A stretch of 64,000 bases of DNA from JACMRP01 sp047302465 (GCF_047302465.1 NZ_CP178621.1:1798001-1862000); one strand, 5' to 3'. Shown: positions 35,190 to 43,558, counted from the stretch's first letter. The notes: generated by a model not told the origin, from the letters alone. Numbers and translations are program-made.

Positions 35190-35596
35190 TGAAACTTTTT
35201 GTGGCTTTTCTTCTGAGTATTGGTTTTGTGCATTTCGCAAAGGCTGTAGAGCCTGCAAAGAGCATTGATATGTCAAAGCCGCCGTTCTGGTTGTCTTCTT
35301 ACGATGAAATGAACCGCCTTAGAAAAAGCCAAAAAGCGTTTCTGATTGGCAAGCTCGCACCGGTTTTCGAAAAGACTCCGGCATTAAAAGAATTCACTCA
35401 AAATAAATTGCTAGAGGTCATCAAAGATCCGGATCGCTGGAGTGATCTCCGCCTGAAAGTTTATACCTATTGCGCAGATCCCGCAGCACTCAAGACCTGC
35501 CAGAACCTTGCAGATATTCGCTTAGAAACCTTCGACGTCGATGCAATCACTCAGATTGAACCCAAGTCCTCGTCAAAATCAGATAAGAAAAAATGA
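35189..35596 (+). CDS. Small exported protein coupled to the 3D-domain gene
   Basis: 135 residues, starting with GTG whose first base overlaps the upstream stop (TAGTG). Signal peptide KLFVAFLLSIGFVHFAKAV. The mature part is helical and Lys-rich, with two Cys (TYCADPAALKTC). No domain recognised. Coupling suggests it acts with the 3D-domain protein, perhaps as an accessory at the cell wall. Confidence 0.7.
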   Translation: MKLFVAFLLSIGFVHFAKAVEPAKSIDMSKPPFWLSSYDEMNRLRKSQKAFLIGKLAPVFEKTPALKEFTQNKLLEVIKDPDRWSDLRLKVYTYCADPAALKTCQNLADIRLETFDVDAITQIEPKSSSKSDKKK

Positions 35597-35735
35597 GCAA
35601 CCTCAATTCAATTTTAGCGAACGCGGGTGAGTGTGCATTGCGATTTCTAATAATGAGCACTAGTACTTGCCTTTTTACTTTGTAAGCCTTTAATTTGGCC
35701 CGGGATTTGTACCCTCTCTCTCCGTGATTCCACGG

Positions 35736-35749
35736 GGAGCTTAAGCTCC
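35736..35749. promoter_or_regulatory. 14-bp palindrome upstream of a lipoprotein gene
   Basis: GGAGCTTAAGCTCC is fully self-complementary and lies 83 bp before ATG 35833; the preceding CTCCGTG-attc-CACGGGG adds a second inverted repeat. Possible operator; no partner regulator is visible nearby. Confidence 0.3.
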
Positions 35750-35832
35750 TCATAAACGTGAACTGAAAGCCCTGCGCATGTCCAAATTTTGGCCATGGAC
35801 GCCGCAAAGGGGCTTTTAGAGAGGACATATCC

Positions 35833-36576
35833 ATGAACTACCGTATCCTTATCTTAACTGCGATGCTCGCCGTAACCCTTCAGGCCTGCCAAGGCTCTAA
35901 AGGAAGAAACGAGAAGAAGGCAAGAAGCAACAACACCACAGCGGGCGGTGCTAACAAGACAAACGCAGACGGTACACCTATCTCTGGGAAATCAGCTCTG
36001 GACCTCAAAGGCGAGTGCACAAATCCAATTGCGATGACGGTTCAAGCCGGCGAAAAAGAAATTAAAATGGAAGACCTCGTCAGCGGCAAAGACGGTTCTT
36101 ACCAATTGATCGCGACAGAATACTTTGCAGCACTTGAAAACTCTAAAGGTGAGGCTAACAACATCCACTTCTTAGGCAGTGAAATCACCAATGACGAGAA
36201 CATCAAAGAAGCAACAACCAGTGAAGATAAAATCGAAGTTCTCTGTGCGACAGAAGCAAAAGAAGGCGAAGATCTGAATCTGTCTGGCAATCTCGATATT
36301 CCAAACGCGTTTGATACAAAAGATGGCTCTGTTCGCTTTTATCGCCACGATGATGTGAAAATCGTTAATGGCAAAGCCACACTTGCTTCGGTGATTGCGC
36401 CAAAAACAGCGAAGATCCAAGACGGCAAAGGCGAGAAAAAACCACAAGGCCTAAAAATTCTCTTAGTTCAAAAAGACAACTCGGACATCACTCTTAAAAT
36501 GCAATACGACTCTGTGGATCGTCAGCAAAAAAACATGTCTATTATCATGTCTGCGACTTACAGCCTCAAAAAATAA
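35833..36576 (+). CDS. Lipoprotein of unknown function
   Basis: 247 residues. Lipobox LQAC (C19) followed by a Gly/Lys/Asn-rich flexible linker. The mature domain has two cysteines (GECTNP, VLCATE), and is mostly beta and charged. Unrecognised family. GAGAGGA precedes the ATG. A strong terminator follows the stop. Confidence 0.82.
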   Translation: MNYRILILTAMLAVTLQACQGSKGRNEKKARSNNTTAGGANKTNADGTPISGKSALDLKGECTNPIAMTVQAGEKEIKMEDLVSGKDGSYQLIATEYFAALENSKGEANNIHFLGSEITNDENIKEATTSEDKIEVLCATEAKEGEDLNLSGNLDIPNAFDTKDGSVRFYRHDDVKIVNGKATLASVIAPKTAKIQDGKGEKKPQGLKILLVQKDNSDITLKMQYDSVDRQQKNMSIIMSATYSLKK

Positions 36577-36585
36577 CCTTCGAGC

Positions 36586-36617
36586 AAAAAAGCACTGATT
36601 CAAAATCAGTGCTTTTT
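36586..36617 (+). terminator. Rho-independent terminator
   Basis: AGCACTGATT-CAA-AATCAGTGCT, a perfect ten-pair stem flanked by A5 and T5, giving a bidirectional appearance; it closes the lipoprotein gene. Confidence 0.88.
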
Positions 36618-36637
36618 GCTTTTAGAAAACGAATCGT

Positions 36638-37123
36638 ATGAATCCAAATTCTCCATTAACAGTTTATGCCATGGTCGGTCCTATGGGATCTGGTAAGACC
36701 ACCTTGGCTTTAAAAATCGCCAAAGAGCAAAATGCACTTTTTCAATCTCTCGATGGAACTATCAAAAGCCTAAATCAACCCATAGGGGATTTGAACGGGT
36801 ACGAAAAATTGATGCCGATGGCTTTAGATATTATGTATGCGAAGGCGTTGGAAGCACTTAAGAGTGGTCGGTCTGTCGTTTTTGATGTTGGACGCTGGCC
36901 CTGGCTCATGGAACTCGCAGATGCCGCGGATGCAAAGGTTGAGATTTATTACTTTGAAATATTAGCTGAAGAAAGATGGCGCCGAGTTCAACAGCGGAAT
37001 AATGAAAAACCCGAGAACGTTTACCACTTTACTATGAGTAAAGAAGAATTTGATGCTCAAAATCCCCATCGTCAACAACCGCCTCCCATGCCGGGTCTGA
37101 AAGTGATAAAAATCACTGATTAG
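36638..37123 (+). CDS. P-loop ATPase/kinase-like protein (AAA_33 / zeta-kinase type)
   Basis: 161 residues. Walker A GPMGSGKTT (14-22). The following layout (SLDGTIKSLN, ALEALKSGRSVVFDVGRWPW, YYFEILAEERWRRVQQRN) matches small P-loop kinases of the AAA_33/chloramphenicol-phosphotransferase-like group, where the FDxG segment holds the catalytic Asp and the Arg-rich ERWRRV forms the lid. Substrate unknown. It begins 20 bp after a terminator and stands alone. A poor RBS (weak purine stretch) precedes the ATG. Confidence 0.8.
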   Translation: MNPNSPLTVYAMVGPMGSGKTTLALKIAKEQNALFQSLDGTIKSLNQPIGDLNGYEKLMPMALDIMYAKALEALKSGRSVVFDVGRWPWLMELADAADAKVEIYYFEILAEERWRRVQQRNNEKPENVYHFTMSKEEFDAQNPHRQQPPPMPGLKVIKITD

Positions 37124-37253
37124 TTCACTTGGTAAGTATTTACATAAAACTGCTTAGCGCAGAAGCGGTATGTTATAAGTTATAAATTTAAAAATGCAAT
37201 TGACAGGGTTTTTGTATTTCACAAAAGGGCGCTGTTAAATTTTTTTCCGTTGT

Positions 37254-37269
37254 ACGAGAGACCTCTCGT
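37254..37269. promoter_or_regulatory. Inverted repeat ACGAGAG-AC-CTCTCGT upstream of the HNH gene
   Basis: A seven-pair inverted repeat in the 294-bp gap before the HNH endonuclease gene. Could be an operator; otherwise the gap shows only A/T-rich sequence and no gene. Confidence 0.3.
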
Positions 37270-37417
37270 GAGAAAAATTGAAACCTCATGTAGAGGATTC
37301 TAGAAGTTTATAGAAGGCGTTTTAGGTCTCGATTGAATGCATCTAGCTCTTACAAAAAACCTCAAAATCAGGTTTTAAAGCCCATGGTAGAACTCTCTCA
37401 AATTAAGGAGAAAGCCC

Positions 37418-38440
37418 ATGGACCTCATGAAAATTTCAAATCAAGAATTACTTCTTCGTCTTGAGAAGCTTTCAAAGACTGAGAGAAAAATCACGCACTT
37501 AGTTCTTTGGAACATCAACGAGATTGAGTCTCGTAAGCTTTATGCAGATCTTGGTTTTGGTTCTATGTATGAGTATCTGACAAAACATCTTGGCTATGGT
37601 GAAAGTAGTGCTTACCGAAGAATTCAGTCGGCGCGTCTTTTAAAACAAATTCCCCATTTAGCAGAGAAAATTGAAGAGGGTTCTTTGAATCTAACCCAAC
37701 TTACGCAAGTGCAAAAATGTCTGAAAGAAGAAAAGAAAATGGGTGCCCCAATTGATTTGCCCAAAACTCTAGAGATTCTAGAAAAGATTGAAAATAAGTC
37801 TAGCTTGGAGACTCAAAAGGTTCTTGCTATAGAGTTTAACCAGCCGATTCACATGCATGAAGTGGCAAAACCCCAACGAGACAATAGTACTCGTCTTGAA
37901 ATTACCTTCACTGGAGAACAAATGAAAACGCTCACGGAAGCTAAAGAGCTTCTATCCCATACATTGCCAGAAAGCTCGTGGGCCGAGGTCATAACATTCC
38001 TTGCAAAGAAGCAGATCGAAAAAGTAAAGGGGAAGTATGATCGAGCTGTTTCAGATTTGAAAAATACTTCAAACAGAAAAGGTAACATAACTTTGCAAGT
38101 TGAATCAGTTCAGACAAGAAATCCTAAAAGTGCATCCAGAGGTTCGATTTCAACGCAAGGTTTCTTCATTAAGCAGAAACGTGAACATATCCGACTGACA
38201 ACAAAAAGAGAGCTGCATCAGAGGGCGAACGGTTGTTGTGAATATCAAGACCCAGTTAGTGGCACTAAGTGTGACAGTCGCTACCAGCTGCAAGTCGATC
38301 ATTGTATTCCGCTAGCTCGGGGTGGAACTCATGATCTCGAAAATCTTCGTCTTCTTTGTCGAACACATAACTTGCTAGCCGCTCGGCAGTGGGGATTGCG
38401 GCGTGTGTTTTCTGAAGTCAACATACTGCCGAAAACCTGA
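37418..38440 (+). CDS. HNH endonuclease-domain protein
   Basis: 340 residues. N-terminal helical region (about 1-110; SKTERKITHLVLWNINEIESR, YGESSAYRRIQSARLLKQIP) resembles the DUF222-like repeat-associated segment; the HNH nuclease is at the C-terminus (about 265-325): CEYQDPVSGTKCDSRYQLQVDHCIPLARGG, ENLRLLCRTHN, with zinc Cys pairs and the HNH histidines. AAGGAG sits eight bases before the ATG. Such genes recur in Bdellovibrio genomes, possibly as solitary homing-like or defence elements; no methyltransferase or toxin partner is adjacent. Confidence 0.85.
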   Translation: MDLMKISNQELLLRLEKLSKTERKITHLVLWNINEIESRKLYADLGFGSMYEYLTKHLGYGESSAYRRIQSARLLKQIPHLAEKIEEGSLNLTQLTQVQKCLKEEKKMGAPIDLPKTLEILEKIENKSSLETQKVLAIEFNQPIHMHEVAKPQRDNSTRLEITFTGEQMKTLTEAKELLSHTLPESSWAEVITFLAKKQIEKVKGKYDRAVSDLKNTSNRKGNITLQVESVQTRNPKSASRGSISTQGFFIKQKREHIRLTTKRELHQRANGCCEYQDPVSGTKCDSRYQLQVDHCIPLARGGTHDLENLRLLCRTHNLLAARQWGLRRVFSEVNILPKT

Positions 38441-38512
38441 CTGATGAGTGGAAAGTAACTATTTGGTTTTGAGCTTCTTGCCAAACAGACAAATCTATAG
38501 AAGCATTCAAAA

Positions 38513-38833
38513 ATGGAAAAAACCGAAACGTTTGAAAAGCTAGTATTTATTGTTGAGCATCTTGAACGGGTATTTCCCAATGGAAATTCACCGTTTCAAA
38601 TAATCACCAGACTTGCCGAGGAATGTGGAGAGCTTGCAAGTGCTGTCAATCATTTCGAAGACGTTGGTGTTAAGCGTACTAAGCTAGGAGAGCCCAACCC
38701 GAAAGAATTAGCAAAAGAAGTTCAAGATGTCATGAGATGTGCCATTCAAATTGCTCGACATTACAAAATCGAAAAAGAGCTTAATGATTCAATTAATGAG
38801 TATTACGAAAAAGCAGTAAGCGCAAGAAGGTGA
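38513..38833 (+). CDS. MazG-like nucleotide pyrophosphohydrolase
   Basis: 106 residues, all helical. RLAEECGELASAV and KELAKEVQDVMRCAIQIA give the EExxE and ExxD metal-binding pairs of the MazG/dUTPase-like NTP-pyrophosphatase fold. Members hydrolyse non-canonical or excess NTPs to NMP and pyrophosphate. Short length fits the single-domain MazG-like group. It stands alone after the HNH gene, ending in a good terminator. Confidence 0.85.
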   Translation: MEKTETFEKLVFIVEHLERVFPNGNSPFQIITRLAEECGELASAVNHFEDVGVKRTKLGEPNPKELAKEVQDVMRCAIQIARHYKIEKELNDSINEYYEKAVSARR

Positions 38834-38867
38834 TTTCTATCCCTGTTTTCTAAAACAACTCTTAATC

Positions 38868-38900
38868 AAAAAGGTTCTGACTAAAAATCAGAGCCTTTTT
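38868..38900 (+). terminator. Rho-independent terminator
   Basis: AAAAAGGTTCTGA, seven-base loop, TCAGAGCCTTTTT: thirteen pairs including one G-T, ending in T5. Closes the MazG-like gene. Confidence 0.82.
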
Positions 38901-38954
38901 ATTATGGCGCCAGAGCCTGAATCTCTACGTATGCGAAAATCTGTCTTGGAGAGG

Positions 38955-39437
38955 CTATTTATTTGCAGCAAAGTTTTTTAGCTTTTCCCCAGTTAGTCGA
39001 TACATCGTCCATTCATCCATAGGACCCGCACCGATACTCAAGTAAAAATCAATAGCCGGTTTGTTCCAATCAAGAACGGACCACTCAAGACGACCGCAGT
39101 TTCTTTCGACCGCAATTTGTGCAAGCTGCTTGAGCAAACCTTTGCCAACACCATGACTGCGAAGGGTCGGGAGGACAAAAAGATCTTCCAAGTAAATCCC
39201 CGGACGACCCAAAAATGTAGAATAGTTATGAAAGAACAGCGCAAAGCCTGCGGGTTGTTTGTTCCATTCCGCAATCAAAACTTCTGCTTTTGGCTGGGCG
39301 CCAAAGAGAGTTTCTTTCAGAAGCTCTGGTGTTGCCACGACCTCATGCGCGAGTTTTTCGTACTCAGCTAGTCCTTTGATAAATTCAAGGATGAGGGGGC
39401 AGTCTTTGGCTTCGGCTTTTCGAATATTTAGTGACAT
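38955..39437 (-). CDS. GNAT-family N-acetyltransferase (spermidine/diamine-acetyltransferase-like)
   Basis: 160 residues. Acetyl-CoA site LRSHGVGKGLLKQLA (motif A), IYLEDLFVLP, and RLEWSVLDWNKPAIDFYLSIGA are the signature of the SSAT-like GNAT subgroup (polyamine or thialysine acetyltransferase). Substrate specificity is not settled. It lies three bases downstream of the next gene on the same strand, so they form a pair. Confidence 0.87.
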   Translation of the reverse strand: MSLNIRKAEAKDCPLILEFIKGLAEYEKLAHEVVATPELLKETLFGAQPKAEVLIAEWNKQPAGFALFFHNYSTFLGRPGIYLEDLFVLPTLRSHGVGKGLLKQLAQIAVERNCGRLEWSVLDWNKPAIDFYLSIGAGPMDEWTMYRLTGEKLKNFAANK

Positions 39438-39440
39438 TTG

Positions 39441-40031
39441 CTATGTATCTCTTTGGTTCTTTTTTGCTAAAATCTGCTCTGCAATCTTTGGGTGCTTAGA
39501 TTGCAGCCTTTTGAATAATGGAGAGCTTTGCCAGTCGGATTTTTTATCAAGCCAAGAAGTTACCTTGTTTAGTAAATCCGAATCATCTGCGGGTAAAAAA
39601 GACGGACGTGTTGGATACTTATGTAAAAACAATCTGCGGGTTTTGGATATTTCCTGAATATATTCCCAAGAGTTTTCAACTACGACTTCTTTCAGGGGAA
39701 CAACACTTTCTTTGCATACTGCCTCCATGTAATTGAAGGAGGTGAATTTCTCTGGTGGAAGATAATAAATTGAGCCTTTACCTTGAGGGAAAATTGCCTC
39801 AAAGGCATTGGGGTATCTTTCGACGAGGTGAAAATCCCCATAAGAATGAATCTGCGCAAAATCAAGATCATCCCACTTTGCCAAGTATGTGCATGCGATT
39901 TCAATAAAGGGAGTCGCATAAACCCAATTCATTCCATGAGTAGAAACGCTAGGGGACAGAACCGACAGTCCTTGCTGGGGGCTTCCGTGAAAGACTTCTT
40001 GCACACTTGTTAAATCGAACTCTTCGGACAT
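39441..40031 (-). CDS. Unrecognised cytoplasmic protein, operon partner of the acetyltransferase
   Basis: 196 residues, no signal peptide. The N-terminus EVFHGSPQQGLSVLSPSVS, then MNWVYATPFIEIACTYLA recalls the H..Y pattern of ADP-ribosyltransferase-fold proteins (LYHGS followed by VYATP), but the resemblance is limited to these two strands and no catalytic Glu is obvious. Otherwise no family recognised. The acetyltransferase follows within three bases, pointing to joint expression. Confidence 0.65.
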   Translation of the reverse strand: MSEEFDLTSVQEVFHGSPQQGLSVLSPSVSTHGMNWVYATPFIEIACTYLAKWDDLDFAQIHSYGDFHLVERYPNAFEAIFPQGKGSIYYLPPEKFTSFNYMEAVCKESVVPLKEVVVENSWEYIQEISKTRRLFLHKYPTRPSFLPADDSDLLNKVTSWLDKKSDWQSSPLFKRLQSKHPKIAEQILAKKNQRDT

Positions 40032-40190
40032 AGATTACCGGCTTAGCAGGGCGCCACTGATAAGTCTAGTAATCTCAGGAGGAAGAGAACCCCGTGAACG
40101 TGTGGTCATGAAATCCAAGGCTATTGAGACGTTTGGCTAGAAGTTTTTATGGCTATTTTGGTTTACCTAGATACGCTCTAAAATTGAAGG

Positions 40191-41663
40191 ATGTGGCGTT
40201 ACTTTGAAAAATCCGTTCTTTTCGCAATAGTGTTTGGCTTATACGTAAATGCATCAATGGGAGCCGCTCCATCATCTTTGAATGTAAAAAGCGAAGATTG
40301 CCCTACGAAAATGGTTCCAGATGCTGATTTTTTAGGAGCCGCCGGGAAACAAAACGCGGGAGTTTGTTATAGCTATACGGCTGCGGATCTCATCAAATAC
40401 AAAATGAGGAATAACCCTCAGCTTATCAATAAAGATGAAGTCATTCCGCCCGAGTATCTAGCGCAAAAATATTCCAGGAAACATTCTGAAAATAAAGTGC
40501 AAAAAAATTTAAGCAACGCCGCAGACACCTTTAGAGCTGACTTTCTCAATGATTTTTCAAAAGCAAGGTCTTCGCAAAACTCAAATGACGCCATCAAAGA
40601 CGTGTTTAAAAAATACCATCTTCCTGCGATAAAGCCTGAGGCTCTTCAAAGACCGGATGTCCCCAACATAATGGATTTTGTTATGTCGGGTGTGGGGCGT
40701 CGGCAGTTATCGGAGTTAACTTTTAACTATTTAAAAGAGCTAGGGCCTATTTGGAAATCTCCTCTTAATAGATATAAAAATTTTCAGGAAATGTATGACG
40801 GGGAAATAGATAAAATGAAAAACTCAGTGCCCGAACATGACGCCCTGAGCTTTACGGCAGAAATGCTTGGACTTGATCGCGAGCAATCTCTTCAAGTTGA
40901 AGGCGAGAGCGTACTCCTGACAACTCTTAGAGAAGAATATGCCAATAATTTTATAAATCTTGATGGGGGCTTCGTAAATGAAACCCTGGAGGCCTCGCTC
41001 GTTCCGCCAAGGATGTGTGTCTTGAACCGTTCCGAATACGACGCTGTCAACAATCTCTCTGGTATAAATTGGAGCGAAAAAAATCCTGAAGTGTTGAGGG
41101 AAGGTATCTGTAAAACTCTTGCGCCAATGGCACAATCTCAGATGGATAAGACTGCCAGAGATATAGAAGACATTGTTGATGCTACGTTTCGTGCTATTCA
41201 ACGACAGAATGCTGGAAAGATCACTGCATTGGACGAGGACCCAAAGGATCAACTCATTTCAAAACTAGTTCAAAGAGTCTGTGCAGACCGCCAACGTGAG
41301 TTCCCAAAATTTACTTCGCACACGGCAGAGGTGGAGTCTTCGGGTGATCTTATAGGCGGTATTAAGTATTTAGAGCCCTCCAGCTCCAATGCGAAAAGAT
41401 CGCTTCTTGATCTTCTTCGAAAAAATCAGCCTGTAGGAATATCCTATAGCACCGAGGGAATAGTAAAAAAGGGTAGAGAAAACCACGCTTCCGTTGCTTT
41501 GGGCATGAATTGGAATAGGAGCACCAATCAATGCGAGGTTGTTATACGCAATAGCTGGGGAGACAGATGTGATGTCTACGCAAAACCAGAAAACTGCAAT
41601 AACGGCTACGTCCGAGTTCCGATAGATGAGTTAAAGCTTCAAAACATTGATTGGATAGATTGA
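40191..41663 (+). CDS. Second exported papain-family (C1) cysteine peptidase
   Basis: 490 residues. Signal peptide WRYFEKSVLFAIVFGLYVNASMGAA. Active site Q54 and C59 (KQNAGVCYSYTA) lies close to the N-terminus, with His in ENHASVALGMNW (about 432) and Asn in IRNSWGDRC (about 455), so a ~350-residue insertion separates the two halves of the papain fold, and no propeptide precedes the Cys. Several Cys in the C-terminal part probably pair. The only purine run (AAGG) directly abuts the ATG, so the start is uncertain by a few codons. Confidence 0.82.
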   Translation: MWRYFEKSVLFAIVFGLYVNASMGAAPSSLNVKSEDCPTKMVPDADFLGAAGKQNAGVCYSYTAADLIKYKMRNNPQLINKDEVIPPEYLAQKYSRKHSENKVQKNLSNAADTFRADFLNDFSKARSSQNSNDAIKDVFKKYHLPAIKPEALQRPDVPNIMDFVMSGVGRRQLSELTFNYLKELGPIWKSPLNRYKNFQEMYDGEIDKMKNSVPEHDALSFTAEMLGLDREQSLQVEGESVLLTTLREEYANNFINLDGGFVNETLEASLVPPRMCVLNRSEYDAVNNLSGINWSEKNPEVLREGICKTLAPMAQSQMDKTARDIEDIVDATFRAIQRQNAGKITALDEDPKDQLISKLVQRVCADRQREFPKFTSHTAEVESSGDLIGGIKYLEPSSSNAKRSLLDLLRKNQPVGISYSTEGIVKKGRENHASVALGMNWNRSTNQCEVVIRNSWGDRCDVYAKPENCNNGYVRVPIDELKLQNIDWID

Positions 41664-41787
41664 TAAAGCCTGCGGGCTGTATGTTCCACTGGTGGGACTC
41701 CGCAGCTGTAATAATTTTCTATAGCGAAAATACTCTTGATCATGTTGTCGTGTGTTGATTTATAGGCCCCTCACCTTGAGGGGAATG

Positions 41788-42528
41788 ATGAAGTTGTTGT
41801 TGTTTGTATTTGCTGTTCTAATGAATCTCTCTGCACATGCTATTGTTAATGGTGAAAAAGCCCTTCCGGGCGACGCTACCGCAAAACACACGGTTGCAAT
41901 CACTGATGAAAAACTTGAAAATTGCTCGGGCACTCTCATTGCTAAAAATTTGGTTTTGACTGCGGCTCACTGCGAGACCCGCGGCGAGATGATGTACGTC
42001 GCTTTCGGCCTTGAAGTCTCTGAAAACAATATGGCGATGGTGGACCGTCGCCCGGTCGTGAACTACCGTATTGTGAAGGGTGCGCACAAAGTCGACTATG
42101 AAAACGACGAGTTCAACTATAAGGATCTCATGATCGTTGAATTTGAAGGCGGACTTCCAGAAGGCTATGAGCCTGCCGAGATCGCGGCAGAGGATTTTGA
42201 AGTGTCCAATGGAGACTCTATTATCGTGGCTGGCTATGGTGTGACCCACGGCTATCACCAAACTGGCGATGGCTTTCTTCGTAAAGCCCAAGTGGTTGTT
42301 AGTGATGCCCAGTTTTCAGAATCAGAAGTGCAAACTGACGAGCGCCGCCGTGGCTCTTGCTCGATTGATTCGGGCGGTCCAGCCTTTGTGTCCGTGAATG
42401 GCAAACTACAACTTTGGGGCGTAATCAGCCGCGGAGATGAGAACTGCCGCAAGTACGGAGTCTATACCAAAATCTCTTATTACCGCGACTGGGTAATAAG
42501 TGTAATTCAAGAATTAGCCGTAAATTAG
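41788..42528 (+). CDS. Secreted chymotrypsin-fold (S1) serine protease
   Basis: 246 residues. Signal peptide KLLLFVFAVLMNLSAHA runs straight into IVNG, the new N-terminus that inserts in active S1 proteases, so no propeptide is needed. Triad: H61 (TAAHC), D113 (YKDLMIVE), S195 (SIDSGGP). The residue before the Asp-Ser pair, normally Gly, is Ile193, and the base-of-pocket position is Gly, so trypsin-like Lys/Arg specificity is unlikely. The frame starts at 41752, but GAGGGG four bases before ATG 41788 sets the start. Confidence 0.87.
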   Translation: MKLLLFVFAVLMNLSAHAIVNGEKALPGDATAKHTVAITDEKLENCSGTLIAKNLVLTAAHCETRGEMMYVAFGLEVSENNMAMVDRRPVVNYRIVKGAHKVDYENDEFNYKDLMIVEFEGGLPEGYEPAEIAAEDFEVSNGDSIIVAGYGVTHGYHQTGDGFLRKAQVVVSDAQFSESEVQTDERRRGSCSIDSGGPAFVSVNGKLQLWGVISRGDENCRKYGVYTKISYYRDWVISVIQELAVN

Positions 42529-42669
42529 CTGAAGAGTGATGCCCCCAGCTGGTCGAACACCTGAGTTGTTCTAAAAACGCCTATAAAAGAACACAAGAAA
42601 AACCTAAGGTTGAGAAGCTGACCTCATGCGCAAGCGTCTTGATTGGATCAAGCCTCTTCCGGTAAAATT

Positions 42670-43413
42670 ATGGTGATGGCATTGTTGACGTTTTTTACTG
42701 CTTTTTTATTTATGGCCAACGTGAAGGCTGATTCTGGCTTACCAGTGCGGGCCGCGGTGCCGGCGGGACTGCCGCCGCCGTTGCTTTTTGAAAAAGGAGA
42801 AGAGCTGACGGGAATCGTTCCTGAATACACGCGGGCTTTGATCGAGCTCTTGGGACATAAAGGATCGATGAGTTTGCTTCCGCGCAATCGGATCATCAAA
42901 GACTTCCGTCAAGGATCCGCGGATTTTTTGTGCTACGCAAGCTATGCCTGGGCAGACGAGAGGGACACCTACAATTGGGCTGATACACTCTTTACCAAGC
43001 GCGAATGGATTCTAGGGCCTGCGCCGATGCCGAAAGAGATTAAAGGCCTCAAGGGGAAAACCATCGGGACGATGTTGGGATACTTCTATCCAGATCTTGA
43101 GAAGATGCTCAAAGACGGATCTTTGCATCGCGAAGATGGTCCATCAGAAGAAGCGAATCTGGTAAAACTTCGTAATCACCACCTCGAGTATCTGATCGTG
43201 GATGAGGTTTTCCTGAATTATTATAAGAAGAATAATCCTGACATCGAAAAAGGCCGCGAGCGGCTGTTGCTTCGCGAGTATCCTGTGTCTTGCGCGTTGA
43301 GTAAGAAGGGCCGGGTGACGGTGAAGGAGCTTAATAAGGCGATTGCTAAGTTGAAGTCGTCGGGGAAGTTGCAGGAGATTTTTAAAAAATACGGTACTCC
43401 AATTTTGGAGTGA
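42670..43413 (+). CDS. Periplasmic solute-binding protein, SBP_bac_3 type
   Basis: 247 residues. Signal peptide VMALLTFFTAFLFMANVKA. The body follows the amino-acid-type binding protein pattern (PPLLFEKGEELTGIVPEYTRALIELLGH, ADFLCYASYAWADERDTYNWADTLF, LKGKTIGTMLGY, LEYLIVDEVFLNYY, LNKAIAKLKSSGKLQEIFKKYG). No transporter genes are adjacent, so it may be a stand-alone receptor. The frame starts at TTG 42643; ATG 42670 begins the signal peptide and is preferred, though its RBS is weak. It ends one base before the tRNA on the other strand. Confidence 0.78.
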   Translation: MVMALLTFFTAFLFMANVKADSGLPVRAAVPAGLPPPLLFEKGEELTGIVPEYTRALIELLGHKGSMSLLPRNRIIKDFRQGSADFLCYASYAWADERDTYNWADTLFTKREWILGPAPMPKEIKGLKGKTIGTMLGYFYPDLEKMLKDGSLHREDGPSEEANLVKLRNHHLEYLIVDEVFLNYYKKNNPDIEKGRERLLLREYPVSCALSKKGRVTVKELNKAIAKLKSSGKLQEIFKKYGTPILE

Positions 43414-43414
43414 G

Positions 43415-43497
43415 TGGTGCGCGGAGAGGGACTTGAACCCTCACGCTTGCGCATACGCCCCTCAAACGTACGTGTCTACCAATTCCACCATCCGCGC
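43415..43497 (-). tRNA. tRNA-Leu (GAG)
   Basis: Acceptor stem GCGCGGA (43491-43497 on plus as TCCGCGC) pairs with TCCGCGC before A-CCA, and the CCA end is encoded. D-arm TGGTGGAATTGGTAGACA is typical of Leu. Anticodon stem TACGT/GCGTA frames loop TTGAGGG, anticodon GAG, reading CUC/CUU. The variable arm is short (about 11 nt) for a class II tRNA. T-arm GAGGG-TTCAAGT-CCCTC is perfect. Confidence 0.93.
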
Positions 43498-43528
43498 GCA
43501 CAAATAGAACTTTATATAAGGGACTCTC

Positions 43529-43558
43529 TTTAAACCATAAATTCGGCCCAACCGTCAA
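43529..43558 (-). promoter_or_regulatory. Candidate tRNA-Leu promoter
   Basis: Minus strand TTGACG (43553-43558), 18 bp, TTTAAA (43529-43534). This would start about 25 nt before the mature tRNA. Another A/T-rich box, TATATAA, lies nearer the tRNA. Confidence 0.35.
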
